Assembly (NCBI GenBank): GCA_018433775.1
Contig: JAHDQN010000013.1
Location: 165,956-229,955, forward strand
Direction of reading: 5' to 3'
Source of the DNA: Deltaproteobacteria bacterium
GTDB taxonomy: Bacteria; Desulfobacterota; Desulfomonilia; UBA1062
DNA: 64,000 nucleotides
The notes under the pieces are model-generated. The model saw only the letters and a list, made by a program, of their open reading frames with translations. It had not been told where the DNA came from and did no database searches. The translations under genes and the position numbers were made by a program. Below, one piece after another: positions 26,638 through 35,084 of this stretch; position 1 is the stretch's first letter, and each line of letters begins with the position of its first letter.

Positions 26638-27579
26638 ATGAACCGGAAGACATCCCTGTTGCCCGTGATCGGCCTCGTCCTGGCCATGATACTCTGGGCC
26701 AGCTCTTTCATCGCCCTGAAACTCGCCTTCGAGGCGTACGACCCCCTGGTCGTTATTTTCGGAAGAATGGCGGTGGGAAGCCTGGCCTCCCTGTTCCTCG
26801 TCAGGGCGATGAAGGGCAATGTGTGGCGAAAAGGAGACCTGAAGTATATCGGGTTCATGATCCTGTGCGAGCCATGCCTGTACTTTCTCTTCGAGGCCAA
26901 GGCCCTGGAGAATACCTCGGCGTCACAGGCCGGGATGGTCACCGCGATACTGCCGCTCATGGTGGCCGTGGCGGCCGCGATATTTCTCCGCGAGCGGGTG
27001 ACGCGAAAGACCCTGGCGGGATTCTTTGTCGCGATTTCCGGGGTGTGCCTGCTCAGCGCCGGCGGAGCGCCGTCGGAGCAAGCACCTCACCCGGCCTGGG
27101 GGAATCTTCTGGAGGTTCTGGCCATGGCCTGCGCTACGGCATATACTGTCACCCTCAAGAAGCTCACCGAGCGCTATCGCCCCTTTTTCCTCACCGCCCT
27201 CCAGGCATGCGCGGGCAGTGTTTTTTATCTGCCCGTCCTGCTGATGTCGGGGACCACTGCGCCCACAGAATTCGCCCCTGTTCCGTTTTTCAGCATCATC
27301 TATCTCGGGATCTTTGTCACCCTGGGTGCCTACGGACTGTACAATTTCGGTGTGAGCCGTGTCCCTGCGAGCCAGGCATCGGCATTCGTGAATCTCATCC
27401 CTGTGTTCACCGTGTTTCTGGGGTGGCTGATTCTCGGGGAACGGTTCACCCTCGTGCAGTATTCGGCATCGTTTTTGGTCTTTGCCGGGGTTTTCCTGAG
27501 CCAGGGCCGGCTGTCCGAAGCCGCTCCTCCCGGACCCGGGCAGGACCGGCCGATCGGAACGCCGGTGGGCGCCCCCTGA
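26638..27579 (+). CDS. EamA/DMT-family transporter
   Basis: A 313-residue membrane protein made of two EamA repeats of about five helices each (residues 10-140 and 155-290). Typical elements are LWASSFIALKLAF, FGRMAVGSLASL, ENTSASQAGMVTAILPLMVAV, and in the second half VPASQASAFVNLIPVFTVFLGWLILGE. Members export amino acids or other metabolites. The ribosome site (GAGAGAA) is weak. It converges with the metallo-beta-lactamase-fold gene. Confidence 0.9.
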   Translation: MNRKTSLLPVIGLVLAMILWASSFIALKLAFEAYDPLVVIFGRMAVGSLASLFLVRAMKGNVWRKGDLKYIGFMILCEPCLYFLFEAKALENTSASQAGMVTAILPLMVAVAAAIFLRERVTRKTLAGFFVAISGVCLLSAGGAPSEQAPHPAWGNLLEVLAMACATAYTVTLKKLTERYRPFFLTALQACAGSVFYLPVLLMSGTTAPTEFAPVPFFSIIYLGIFVTLGAYGLYNFGVSRVPASQASAFVNLIPVFTVFLGWLILGERFTLVQYSASFLVFAGVFLSQGRLSEAAPPGPGQDRPIGTPVGAP

Positions 27580-27630
27580 TAGGACCCGGGGAAAGACCGG
27601 AAAAGCAGAGAATTCCCCATGCCGCCGGAT

Positions 27631-28449
27631 CTAAAACCGCATCACCTCGTTGGTCCTGGGGATGCGGATCACTGCGCCGGGCGAATATTTGTGGACGCGA
27701 TCAACGAAGCCCTGAAGGTCGATGGTGGGAAGCATGCGGACTTTTCCGGACAGGGGCAGGCGGCGGGTGAAGTCGTCGAAGTGAAACGGAATGATCACCT
27801 CGGGCCTGAGGATATTCACCATGCGTGTGGTATAGTCGGGCACGCTCTTCCATCCGGGCACGCACATGAAGAGCACATCGCACCGGTGGCCGTCGAGCTC
27901 GGACTCGATGAAGCCTGCGCTGCCTGCATGAATCAGGGTTACATCCCCCACTTCGATCTTGGGCATGAACATGGTGCCGAGCCGGTACTGGCTCGCCTTG
28001 AGCGGCGGTGTCCACGACGGGTCGATCTCGCCCTGACAGGGCGTCCTCCCCAGAAAGACGCGTCCGTGCCGTGAGGGGATCATCTGTACCCTGATGTCAT
28101 GGTCGAGCTCGATCCGTTCGTTGCCGGAGCAGACGAGCGTTTCGGTCGATACCCCGGAGATGTCCAGAAGGGTTTTCAGGCTGCCGCTTCCCACTGTCCT
28201 GCAGCCCAGGGAGCGGGCGATCTCGGGGATGTCGAGGGCGTGGTCGAAGTGGGTGTGCCCGCAGATCACGGCGGAAACCCTTCCGGCAAGCCTCGCCGTG
28301 TAGGAATGGACGAGATCGTGGGCTGGAGCGAGCCGGCTGAAAAGGATCTTGAGTATGCCCGGCCTGGAGAGATACGGGTCGATCAGGACGACCTTTGAAT
28401 TTATTGCCAGTTCGAGTCCTGCACAGCCGAGCCATCGAACCTCGAGCAT
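27631..28449 (-). CDS. Metallo-beta-lactamase-fold hydrolase (UlaG/UPF0173-like)
   Basis: A 272-residue protein. The start at 28449 is chosen because AAAGGGGG lies 7 bases upstream; the longer frame runs through intergenic DNA. Zinc ligands are in ICGHTHFDHALDIPEIA (HxHxDH) with a downstream FHFDDF. The N-terminus VRWLGCAGLELAINSKVVLIDPYLSR matches the UlaG-like lactonase/phosphodiesterase branch. The substrate is unknown. Confidence 0.87.
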   Translation of the reverse strand: MLEVRWLGCAGLELAINSKVVLIDPYLSRPGILKILFSRLAPAHDLVHSYTARLAGRVSAVICGHTHFDHALDIPEIARSLGCRTVGSGSLKTLLDISGVSTETLVCSGNERIELDHDIRVQMIPSRHGRVFLGRTPCQGEIDPSWTPPLKASQYRLGTMFMPKIEVGDVTLIHAGSAGFIESELDGHRCDVLFMCVPGWKSVPDYTTRMVNILRPEVIIPFHFDDFTRRLPLSGKVRMLPTIDLQGFVDRVHKYSPGAVIRIPRTNEVMRF

Positions 28450-28573
28450 GGAGACGCCCCCTTTCAATGGCCGGCCGGAGCCGTTACACGCGAAATAGCG
28501 GCAGACGCAAACTTCCCGTGTTTCCTCGATCGATCCATCATTCTCTCCCGGCCGCGATCGGCGATGTGCACTG

Positions 28574-29104
28574 CTAGATAATTGAATACGACTCTGTTCC
28601 GGAGATGGCAAGTACCTCCCCGAAGTACATCCGGTGGTAGTCCTTGAGCGGATACTGCTTCTCGATGGAAGGATCCAGGAAATGGCCGGGCTTGAAGTCG
28701 TCCCAGTAGATTTTCTTGAGCTCCACGATGAGCTGAGCCTCGGCAAAACCCGGCGCAGCGATCCTGGACGAGGGTATGGGGGTCAGCCCTGCCTCGGATA
28801 TCTTGTCTCCGTCCCTGCCCGAGCGGCTGCCAAGAATCTTCTGCGCGTCGCGGTACTTTTTTCCCAGGGCGCACAGGGTGAAGGTGTCGTATTGCTCCAT
28901 GAACTGATAGGTGTACCTGGTCGGGCGGACCACCACCTGTGCCATGGGGACATTCCACATGGTTCCGAAGCTCCCCCATCCCACGGTCATGGAATTGAAC
29001 ATGCCTGATTCGAAATCGCCGCAGGTGAGTATGAGCCACTGGCGCGACCAGATGGAGTGAGCCTGGACAAGAACCTCCGAAAAGTGAATGGGTTTTCTCT
29101 TCAT
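28574..29104 (-). CDS. Flavin reductase-like (FMN-binding split barrel) protein
   Basis: A 176-residue protein of the flavin reductase/flavoredoxin family. FNSMTVGWGSFGTMWNVPMAQVVVRPTRYTYQFMEQYDTFTL spans the FMN-binding barrel segment (S/T-M-T-x-G-W followed by R-P-x-R). The C-terminus YFGEVLAISG is also typical. It is downstream of the OYE-like reductase on the same strand, with a hairpin between them, so the two may share a redox role but are probably not one tight operon. Confidence 0.85.
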   Translation of the reverse strand: MKRKPIHFSEVLVQAHSIWSRQWLILTCGDFESGMFNSMTVGWGSFGTMWNVPMAQVVVRPTRYTYQFMEQYDTFTLCALGKKYRDAQKILGSRSGRDGDKISEAGLTPIPSSRIAAPGFAEAQLIVELKKIYWDDFKPGHFLDPSIEKQYPLKDYHRMYFGEVLAISGTESYSII

Positions 29105-29304
29105 CGTGTAGCCTCCCGTTTTTGGTTTGCTCTCTGCCGAGCTCTGTGCTGCACGGGTTTTTCCGCCAGGGGTCCGCGGTGAGGGGCAGGGATTTCATCC
29201 GGCCTTGAGAATCCCCGGGCCCGCATCTCTTAAGGAAAGGGCCTTCCCATTGACCAGGGCTGTCCGGCGGATCCGGCGGGGATCATTCATAGCATGATTC
29301 ATTT

Positions 29305-29336
29305 CCCGGGTACAGGCGATATCTGTGGTACCCGGG
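29305..29336. repeat. 9-bp inverted repeat (hairpin) between two flavoprotein genes
   Basis: CCCGGGTAC (29305-29313) and GTACCCGGG (29328-29336) are perfectly complementary with a 14-base loop. It lies 40 bases after the OYE-like stop. There is no T-run, so it is at best a partial or rho-assisted terminator or mRNA-stability element. Confidence 0.6.
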
Positions 29337-29375
29337 TCCTTCTTCGGATAAGGAGGACGACATGGGACCACGGAG

Positions 29376-30557
29376 TCACGGACGGCGGCTGCCCGTGTCC
29401 CGGTAGCAGGCGAGCCTGCCCCCCTGCTCGACTTCTCCCAGGCATCGATTGCACGAGGTGCAGCTTGCCCGCTCGGCGGTTCCCTCTCGCCACTTCTTCG
29501 GCAGACCGGGTTCCCTGATCAGCGGACGGGCCAGCGAGACGAGGTCGGCAGTGCCTGAGCGGAGAACCTGCCCGGCCCCGCGGACGCTTCTCACTCCTCC
29601 CACGAGGATGAGCGGGATGGGGAGGTCGGGTTTGAGCCTGGCGGCATAGTCCTGGAAATAGTTCTCGCGGAAGGGCAGGAAAAGCCTCATGAAGGCCAGG
29701 CACGACGAGAAGTATACCCGCGCGGGCAGTCTCCTGCCCCGATTGAGGACCTCGGTGGGTGCGTCGCCCCTGCTCATTGCCAGGGGGTTTTCCATGAGCC
29801 CGCCGCTGATCTCCAGGGCGTCCAGACCGAGCCGCGCGAGTCTGCGTGCCGCGGGAAAGCTGCCTGCAGGGGTCAGCCCGAAGGGGGCGAAGTCGTGGAT
29901 GTTCATCTTTGCCAGGACCGGAAAATCGTCTCCCACCGTGGAACGGACCGCGCGGAAGACCTCGGTGAGGAACCGGGATCTCCGCTCCGGATCGCCTCCC
30001 CATTCGTCCCTGCGGCGGTTGGTCAGCGGCGAGAGAAAGCCCGAGATGAGATACCCGTGGGCCGCATGGATCTGAACCGCATCGAAACCCGCCTCTCGGG
30101 CCCTGCCGGCTGCGGCGCCGAAGTCCCGGATGGTCCGGGTGATCTCGTCGATGGTCATTTTTCGGGGCAGCGAGAAATAGACCAGGTTGGGGACCCGGGA
30201 GGGGGCCAGCAGGGTCTGTCCGTCACGGCCGGGCCTGCACTGTCTTCCTCCGTGAACGATCTGAAGGGCGATCCTGCTGCCGTGCTCGTGAACCGCATCC
30301 ACGACGGGGCGCCAGCATTCGATCATGGCGTCGCTGTCAGCGCGGTGCTGAAGGGGATAGGAGCGTCCCGACGGATGGACATAGGCATAGCCGGTGATGA
30401 TAAGGCCGGACTCACCCCGGGCCAGCCGATCGTAAAAGCGCGCCGTTTGCCGGGTCGGCAGGCCGTCCGGGGTCGCCATATTCTCCAGGGTGGCGGACTT
30501 CACCAGACGGTTCGCCAGGGTAAGGCCGCCAATGGTCTGTTTCTCAAAGAGCTCCAT
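29376..30557 (-). CDS. NADH:flavin oxidoreductase (OYE family) with C-terminal Fe-S motif
   Basis: A 393-residue TIM-barrel flavoprotein. LANRLVKSATLENMA and LITGYAYVHPSGRSYP form the FMN region; LQIVHGGRQ carries the ligand-binding His; GFDAVQIHAAHGYLISGFLSPLTNRRRDEWGGDPERRSRFL is the conserved active-site core. The C-terminal CTSCNRCL plus a later Cys (CxxCxxC-x11-C) indicates a 4Fe-4S cluster, as in 2,4-dienoyl-CoA reductase-type enzymes, but the NADPH-binding flavodoxin-like domains of those longer enzymes are absent. It probably takes electrons from a separate donor. Confidence 0.9.
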   Translation of the reverse strand: MELFEKQTIGGLTLANRLVKSATLENMATPDGLPTRQTARFYDRLARGESGLIITGYAYVHPSGRSYPLQHRADSDAMIECWRPVVDAVHEHGSRIALQIVHGGRQCRPGRDGQTLLAPSRVPNLVYFSLPRKMTIDEITRTIRDFGAAAGRAREAGFDAVQIHAAHGYLISGFLSPLTNRRRDEWGGDPERRSRFLTEVFRAVRSTVGDDFPVLAKMNIHDFAPFGLTPAGSFPAARRLARLGLDALEISGGLMENPLAMSRGDAPTEVLNRGRRLPARVYFSSCLAFMRLFLPFRENYFQDYAARLKPDLPIPLILVGGVRSVRGAGQVLRSGTADLVSLARPLIREPGLPKKWREGTAERASCTSCNRCLGEVEQGGRLACYRDTGSRRP

Positions 30558-30651
30558 GATCGTTCTCCTCCTCTTGTGCAGGATTCATGGCAGGAGAAGA
30601 GTCTATTATCATCTGCTCGTACAGGCAAGAGGCAAACGGGCGGGGAAGCGG

Positions 30652-31566
30652 CTAGGAAAGGCCGCGGATCACCTCGTCCATCGCGGATGCGCACCGGTCC
30701 AGTCCCCGGCGTTCGTCGGGATCGAGATCGATCTCGAGGATGCGGTGGATGCCCCGGCGGCCGATGACAGCCGGCAGCGCGAGGGGGATCTTGTCATAGC
30801 CGTATTCTCCGGTGCACACGACACTGAAAGGAAAGATCTCCCGGCGGTCGAGCACTATTGCCTCCACGATCCTGGAAACCACCTGGGAAGCCGCATAGAA
30901 TCCGCTGTGATGCCGGAGCATGTCCACGATGAGCGTACCCGCCGCCCGGGTGCCTTGACTGACGGCATCAAGGACCTCACCGCTCACCATGTCCTTGAGC
31001 GGGATGCCGCTGACCGTGGCGCGGCTCACCAGCGGGACCATGTCGTCGGTATGGGCACCGATCACCATTCCCTGAACGCAGTCAACGGAAACCCCTGCAG
31101 CCTCGGCAATGAAGTGCCTGAAGCGGATCGTATCCAGAGAGCACCCCAGTCCGAAGACGTTCATGTCCGGATGCAGGCACCTGAGATACCAGGTGAGGAC
31201 ATCGACGGGATTGGTCACCACCAGCACCCTGGCATGGGGGCAGAATTTCATCACAAGGTCCGATACGCCGGTCATCACCTGAAGGTTCTGCCTGAGGAGA
31301 TCGAGGCGGGCCATGCCGGCGTGCCTGGCAACGCCCGCAGTGACGACCACCACATCGGCCCCGGAGAGCACCTCGGGGGAATGGCTCCCTGTCACCAGGC
31401 AGTCCGTATGGAGGACAGGGGACGCATGATTGATGTCCATGGCCCGGCCGGCCGCGAGATTGTCAAGGATATCGTAGAGAAAGATGTCTCCCAGTTTTCC
31501 ACCGGCCATGGCCGCGGCAGAAGATGTTCCCACATTGCCTGCACCGATCACCACGATTTTTTCCAT
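30652..31566 (-). CDS. mdh: Malate dehydrogenase (LDH-like type)
   Basis: A 304-residue NAD-dependent 2-hydroxyacid dehydrogenase. The dinucleotide motif is VIGAGNVGTSSA, the substrate loop is VARHAGMARLDLLRQN (Arg residues binding the dicarboxylate), and VVTNPVDVLTWYL and IGAHTDDMVPL carry the catalytic Asp/His region. The Arg in the loop favours malate over lactate. The His motif reads GAHTD rather than the usual GGHGD, a minor deviation. It interconverts malate and oxaloacetate. The HDOD gene starts just upstream on the same strand (23 bases). Confidence 0.9.
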   Translation of the reverse strand: MEKIVVIGAGNVGTSSAAAMAGGKLGDIFLYDILDNLAAGRAMDINHASPVLHTDCLVTGSHSPEVLSGADVVVVTAGVARHAGMARLDLLRQNLQVMTGVSDLVMKFCPHARVLVVTNPVDVLTWYLRCLHPDMNVFGLGCSLDTIRFRHFIAEAAGVSVDCVQGMVIGAHTDDMVPLVSRATVSGIPLKDMVSGEVLDAVSQGTRAAGTLIVDMLRHHSGFYAASQVVSRIVEAIVLDRREIFPFSVVCTGEYGYDKIPLALPAVIGRRGIHRILEIDLDPDERRGLDRCASAMDEVIRGLS

Positions 31567-31589
31567 CAGAAATATTTCTCCTTCTTCCT

Positions 31590-32453
31590 TTACGAAAGCG
31601 CTTCGAGGAAATCTTCTACCTGGTCGCGCATGGTTTTTACCTGTTCTGTGAGCTCATCCACCCGTGTTTTCGAAAGGCCCATCGCGGTTATTACTTCCGT
31701 GCTGATTTCCGGGATGATGTTTCCGCTGTAGCCTATACCTGCCCGGAGGGCGAGGTAGTCTGCAAGATGCAGGATCATGGTCTGATGAAGGTGTTCGAAA
31801 GGGCACTGGATCAGGTTGTGATGATAGCGGACGGGCATGCAGACGGAATCGGGGAGATTCCACCGCATGAGCAGCCGGTATGCCGCCTCGCCATGGTCGA
31901 TGCCCAGAAGTTGTCTCTCCGCCGAGTGGAGAGACACGGCCTCTGCCTGATGGTGCTGGAGAACCTCATGATACTCACGGGGGAGGCACAGGTGGAAAAC
32001 GAGCTTCCCGATGTCATGGAGCAGGCCCGTGAGCATGGAGAACCCGTCGACCGGTGTACGGGCATTCTTCGCCGCGAGCTTCATTGCCAGGCTGACCCCG
32101 ATGGCGTGTTTCCAGATCCGGTCCTGTTCGATACCGGAGCTTTTGCCCGCACTGGCGAGCATGGTAAAGACACCCGAGCCAAGGGCAATGGCGACGATCT
32201 CATGAAATCCGATGTGGATAATGGCGCTGCTCATGGAATCGATGTCTCCGGAGCTGCCGTAGCAGGGGGATTTGGCTATCTTCAGGACCCTGTCCGACAG
32301 AGACCGGTGATCGGATAGAAACCGGGCGAGTTCAACGGCGTTCGTATCGTGACTTCTGGCCATCAGAACGATCCGGCTGATATCCATGGGCAGGATCAAC
32401 ATCGCCGAATCCATGCTTCGGATGCAATCAGCCACCTTCTCTCTCGTGCTCAT
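31590..32453 (-). CDS. HDOD-domain signalling protein
   Basis: A protein of about 287 residues consisting mainly of one HDOD domain (residues 20-215). Typical are LILPMDISRIVLMARSHDTNAVELARFLSDHRSLSDRVLKIAKSP, GFHEIVAIALGSGVF, the MLTGLLHDIGKLVF segment and IDHGEAAYRLLMRWNLPDSV. HDOD proteins are regulatory relatives of HD hydrolases; here the HD pair LLHDIGK is retained. Start uncertain: ATG 32465 or 32453; the latter has AAAGG at a workable distance. It is 23 bases upstream of mdh and may be co-transcribed with it. Confidence 0.87.
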   Translation of the reverse strand: MSTREKVADCIRSMDSAMLILPMDISRIVLMARSHDTNAVELARFLSDHRSLSDRVLKIAKSPCYGSSGDIDSMSSAIIHIGFHEIVAIALGSGVFTMLASAGKSSGIEQDRIWKHAIGVSLAMKLAAKNARTPVDGFSMLTGLLHDIGKLVFHLCLPREYHEVLQHHQAEAVSLHSAERQLLGIDHGEAAYRLLMRWNLPDSVCMPVRYHHNLIQCPFEHLHQTMILHLADYLALRAGIGYSGNIIPEISTEVITAMGLSKTRVDELTEQVKTMRDQVEDFLEALS

Positions 32454-32748
32454 CAGTTCACCCATCCTTTCATTCAATAAAAATGATTCCAAAACCCGTC
32501 TTCCCGGGCTTCACCATATCGTGTTCCTGTCTGAAAAATGGTCCTGTCCGGCTGGGTGCCCAGTCTTTTTCCGGTATGGCCCGGAGGCCTTAAATCCGGA
32601 TTGCACTCCTGGGGGAAGCGCCGGAAGACAGAACAACACCATCGGTGAGATATCCCGGTGCATGACAAATGCTCAAAAGCGGCATATAGTGATTATCGGT
32701 CGACAAGGGAGAAAATTAAGGGCCGCTTCTCCTTAAGGAGAGCCGGGT

Positions 32749-33540
32749 TCAGGTGACTCTGGCCTTTCTGATGATGCGGTCGAACAATCCCGGCGCGAAT
32801 CTCTTGATGTATACCCCCATCAGCTCCCTGCCCCCGATGTACACTTCTGATTTTCCCTTCTCCACGGCAGCGATGATCTTCCACGCGCATGCATCCGGCG
32901 GCATGCCGTGTGCCTGGGCCTCGTCCATGGTTCCCTGGGGACTGCCGTCACCGGTGAGGGCATTGACGGAGATGTTGGTCCGGATGAAACCCGGGCACAC
33001 CAGGGTGACCCCGATTCCCAGATCCCACACCTCGGACCTCAGGCTCTCGAAAAACCCGTGCAGGGCGTGTTTCGACGCGGAATACGCCGACCTCAGCGGG
33101 GTGCCGAACCTGCCGACCAGGCTGCTGATGACCACAATACGGCCCGAGCCCCGCTCCGTCATGGAGGGGAGGACCGCCTTGGTCAGCGATATGGTGCCGA
33201 AAAAATTCGTTTCCATGATCATCCGGTCCACGTCCAGGGGGGTCTCCATGGCGAGGCTGCGCTGGGAAATGCCCCCGTTGTTGATCAGGATGTCCACATG
33301 TCCCATATGTTCGAGGACCTCCGCGCATCTTGTGCCAACGGACGGAGTATCCCGGAGATCGAAAGGAACCACGAGATGCCTGCCGGGTTCCGCACACCGG
33401 CTCTGTACCTCGCGGAGCCTCCCCTCATCGCGGGAGGAAAGGACAAGGCGTGCCCCTTTCTCGCTATATGCGTATGCCAGGGCCTCCCCGATGCCCGATG
33501 AAGCGCCGGTGACCCAGACCACACGATCGGTATTCTCCAT
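32749..33540 (-). CDS. Short-chain dehydrogenase/reductase
   Basis: A 263-residue SDR. The nucleotide motif is TGASSGIG, followed by NNGG, the catalytic Ser in VVISSLVG, and YSASK (Tyr and Lys). The SSRDEGRL region after beta-2 suggests NADP preference. The C-terminal GGRELMGVYIKRFAPGLFDRIIRKARV is like the DHRS7/sterol or fatty-acid SDR group. A palindrome TCTCCTTAAGGAGA just after the stop may act in termination. Confidence 0.9.
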   Translation of the reverse strand: MENTDRVVWVTGASSGIGEALAYAYSEKGARLVLSSRDEGRLREVQSRCAEPGRHLVVPFDLRDTPSVGTRCAEVLEHMGHVDILINNGGISQRSLAMETPLDVDRMIMETNFFGTISLTKAVLPSMTERGSGRIVVISSLVGRFGTPLRSAYSASKHALHGFFESLRSEVWDLGIGVTLVCPGFIRTNISVNALTGDGSPQGTMDEAQAHGMPPDACAWKIIAAVEKGKSEVYIGGRELMGVYIKRFAPGLFDRIIRKARVT

Positions 33541-33814
33541 GATTGCACCCCCTCCTTATATAGTTTTTCCCAGTCGTACGGCAATCGCGGCCGGAACGAC
33601 CCGTGCGTCATTCCCATGCCCGGCGCCGCATGAAAAACGAGTAGTTCATCCGATTCTCAAGTGAAAACATCTGTCTCAGACAATCCCGCCTTTTCCTGTT
33701 CTTCCGGGATCGGTCTTCAATCGCTTTCAGGGTTGATTCCCGTTCAGGCGTGCTGCAAATGGCCTGTTTCCCATACAAGGCCTTCAATACCCCGCTGCTT
33801 GCGCCGGGGATGTT

Positions 33815-34063
33815 TTATTCCTCCTCGTAGACGCCCCGGGAAAGATCTTCCTGTATCCTCCGGACATCCTCGGCGTTGAGATCCCTGATCTGCTGTTTCA
33901 GCTTCTCGCCCTTATCGACGAGTCCGGCGCCGCTGAGCTCCTTGACGGTTTCTTCCACCTCCCTCTTGGCCTCGCTGCCCTCGCATCCGGCGAAGATAAG
34001 GGCGCCCGCGAGGGAAATGGCCGTGAGAAGCTCTGTTATCGACAGTCTCCTGGTTGCCTTCAT
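33815..34063 (-). CDS. Small lipoprotein
   Basis: An 82-residue protein whose start at 34063 overlaps the stop of the upstream hydrolase gene (ATGA), with GGAG 6 bases before it. Residues 1-27 form a signal ending IFAGC, a lipobox with an atypical Phe at -3. The mature part is highly charged and helical (KREVEETVKELSGAG, then VDKGEKLKQQIRDLNAEDVRRIQEDL). Function unknown; translational coupling to the hydrolase suggests linked expression. Confidence 0.75.
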   Translation of the reverse strand: MKATRRLSITELLTAISLAGALIFAGCEGSEAKREVEETVKELSGAGLVDKGEKLKQQIRDLNAEDVRRIQEDLSRGVYEEE

Positions 34064-35031
34064 TCCATACTCCTTTTCCGGGATGAGCCGCAGGCGCATT
34101 CCCCGGGCGGCCTGCAAGAGCTCTTCAGACGGCTCAGTGCCCAGCCTGCGGTCAGATCCATTACCATATCTCTGTTCCGGTCCAGATGGCCGAGATGGCC
34201 GTTACCCTCAATGATGTGCAGCTCCTTGGGACAGGTCAGGGCATCGAAGAGCACGTGCGCGGTTTGAGGGCTGTCAACCCTGTCCTGTTCGCCGTGGAGC
34301 ACGAGTGTCGGGACCGCGATCCGGTGAATCCGGGTGAGAGTATCCACATCCACCGATGCCTCGGAGCCGGGGAAGGGAAACGATGACCACATCTCGACGA
34401 CCCGGGGGTTGCTGCGCCACTGTTCGTTGACCTCGGGATCGTGTGCGGCCTCCACCTTGCCGACCTCACGGACCAGGGAAATCCTCAGATCCCTGCCCGT
34501 AAGGAAGCGCTTGATCCTCCCCAGCGTGGAGAGGAACCCCATGCCGATCCGCTCGGGCACGCTCAAGAGCGGTCTGACCGTGGCGTCCAGGGTGATAACT
34601 GCCCGTATCCTCGGGTCTACCAGGGCGGCTTCGAGGACGGCCGTACCGCCCGAAGAAAGGCCGAAGGCGCCCAGGCACTCCGGTTCGATGGACGGATGCG
34701 CCTGGAGCGTATCCAGGGCTGCTTGGATATCGGCGATCCATTCGTCCAGGTGGATGTGGTAACGCTCGCCGCCGCTCTCGCCGTGGCCGTGCATGTCCAT
34801 GACCAGTGATGCGATGCCGCGTTGCGCAAGATACCCGCAGAGTTCAAAGTAGTTCTCCTTGAAATCCATGTAGCCGTGCGAGATCACCAGCGCGGGAAAC
34901 AGGCCTTGATCCCCGGGCAGGAAGAGTACCCCGGCAATCGGCTGGTCCAGTGATTGAAACTCGATTCTTTCCTGTGAGATCCTCACGTTCAAAGGGAACG
35001 CCCTCACTCTTTCCCGGGCCCCTGGCTGCAC
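34060..35031 (-). CDS. Alpha/beta hydrolase (dienelactone-hydrolase/DUF-type esterase)
   Basis: A protein of about 300-323 residues; GTG 35031 is the longest start, and a GTG near residue 15-16 is also possible. FPALVISHGYMDFKENYFELCGYLAQRGIASLVMDMHGHGESGG is the N-terminal alpha/beta core. The nucleophile is Ser in GAFGLSSGGTAV, Asp is in LHGEQDRVDSP and His in EGNGHLGHL. The Gly-Leu-Ser-Ser-Gly elbow is a variant of GxSxG. The C-terminal tail is Cys/Arg-rich (CRPPGECACGSSRKR). Likely an esterase; substrate unknown. Confidence 0.85.
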   Translation of the reverse strand: MQPGARERVRAFPLNVRISQERIEFQSLDQPIAGVLFLPGDQGLFPALVISHGYMDFKENYFELCGYLAQRGIASLVMDMHGHGESGGERYHIHLDEWIADIQAALDTLQAHPSIEPECLGAFGLSSGGTAVLEAALVDPRIRAVITLDATVRPLLSVPERIGMGFLSTLGRIKRFLTGRDLRISLVREVGKVEAAHDPEVNEQWRSNPRVVEMWSSFPFPGSEASVDVDTLTRIHRIAVPTLVLHGEQDRVDSPQTAHVLFDALTCPKELHIIEGNGHLGHLDRNRDMVMDLTAGWALSRLKSSCRPPGECACGSSRKRSME

Positions 35032-35084
35032 GGGCGTACCCGCAACAGTCGAACCCGGTTACATGCCTCCCATGATCATGGGGG

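Noticed and set aside
26540..26641. 33-codon frame overlapping the EamA start (ATGA)
   Set aside because: The overlap is suggestive of coupling, but there is no ribosome site and the peptide has no features.
29348..29402. AAGGAGGACGAC followed by ATG on the plus strand
   Set aside because: The frame closes after 14 codons and lies antisense to the OYE-like gene end; probably chance.
30652..31566. Lactate dehydrogenase as the identity of the dehydrogenase
   Set aside because: The substrate loop has the Arg residues expected for malate rather than the Gln of lactate enzymes.
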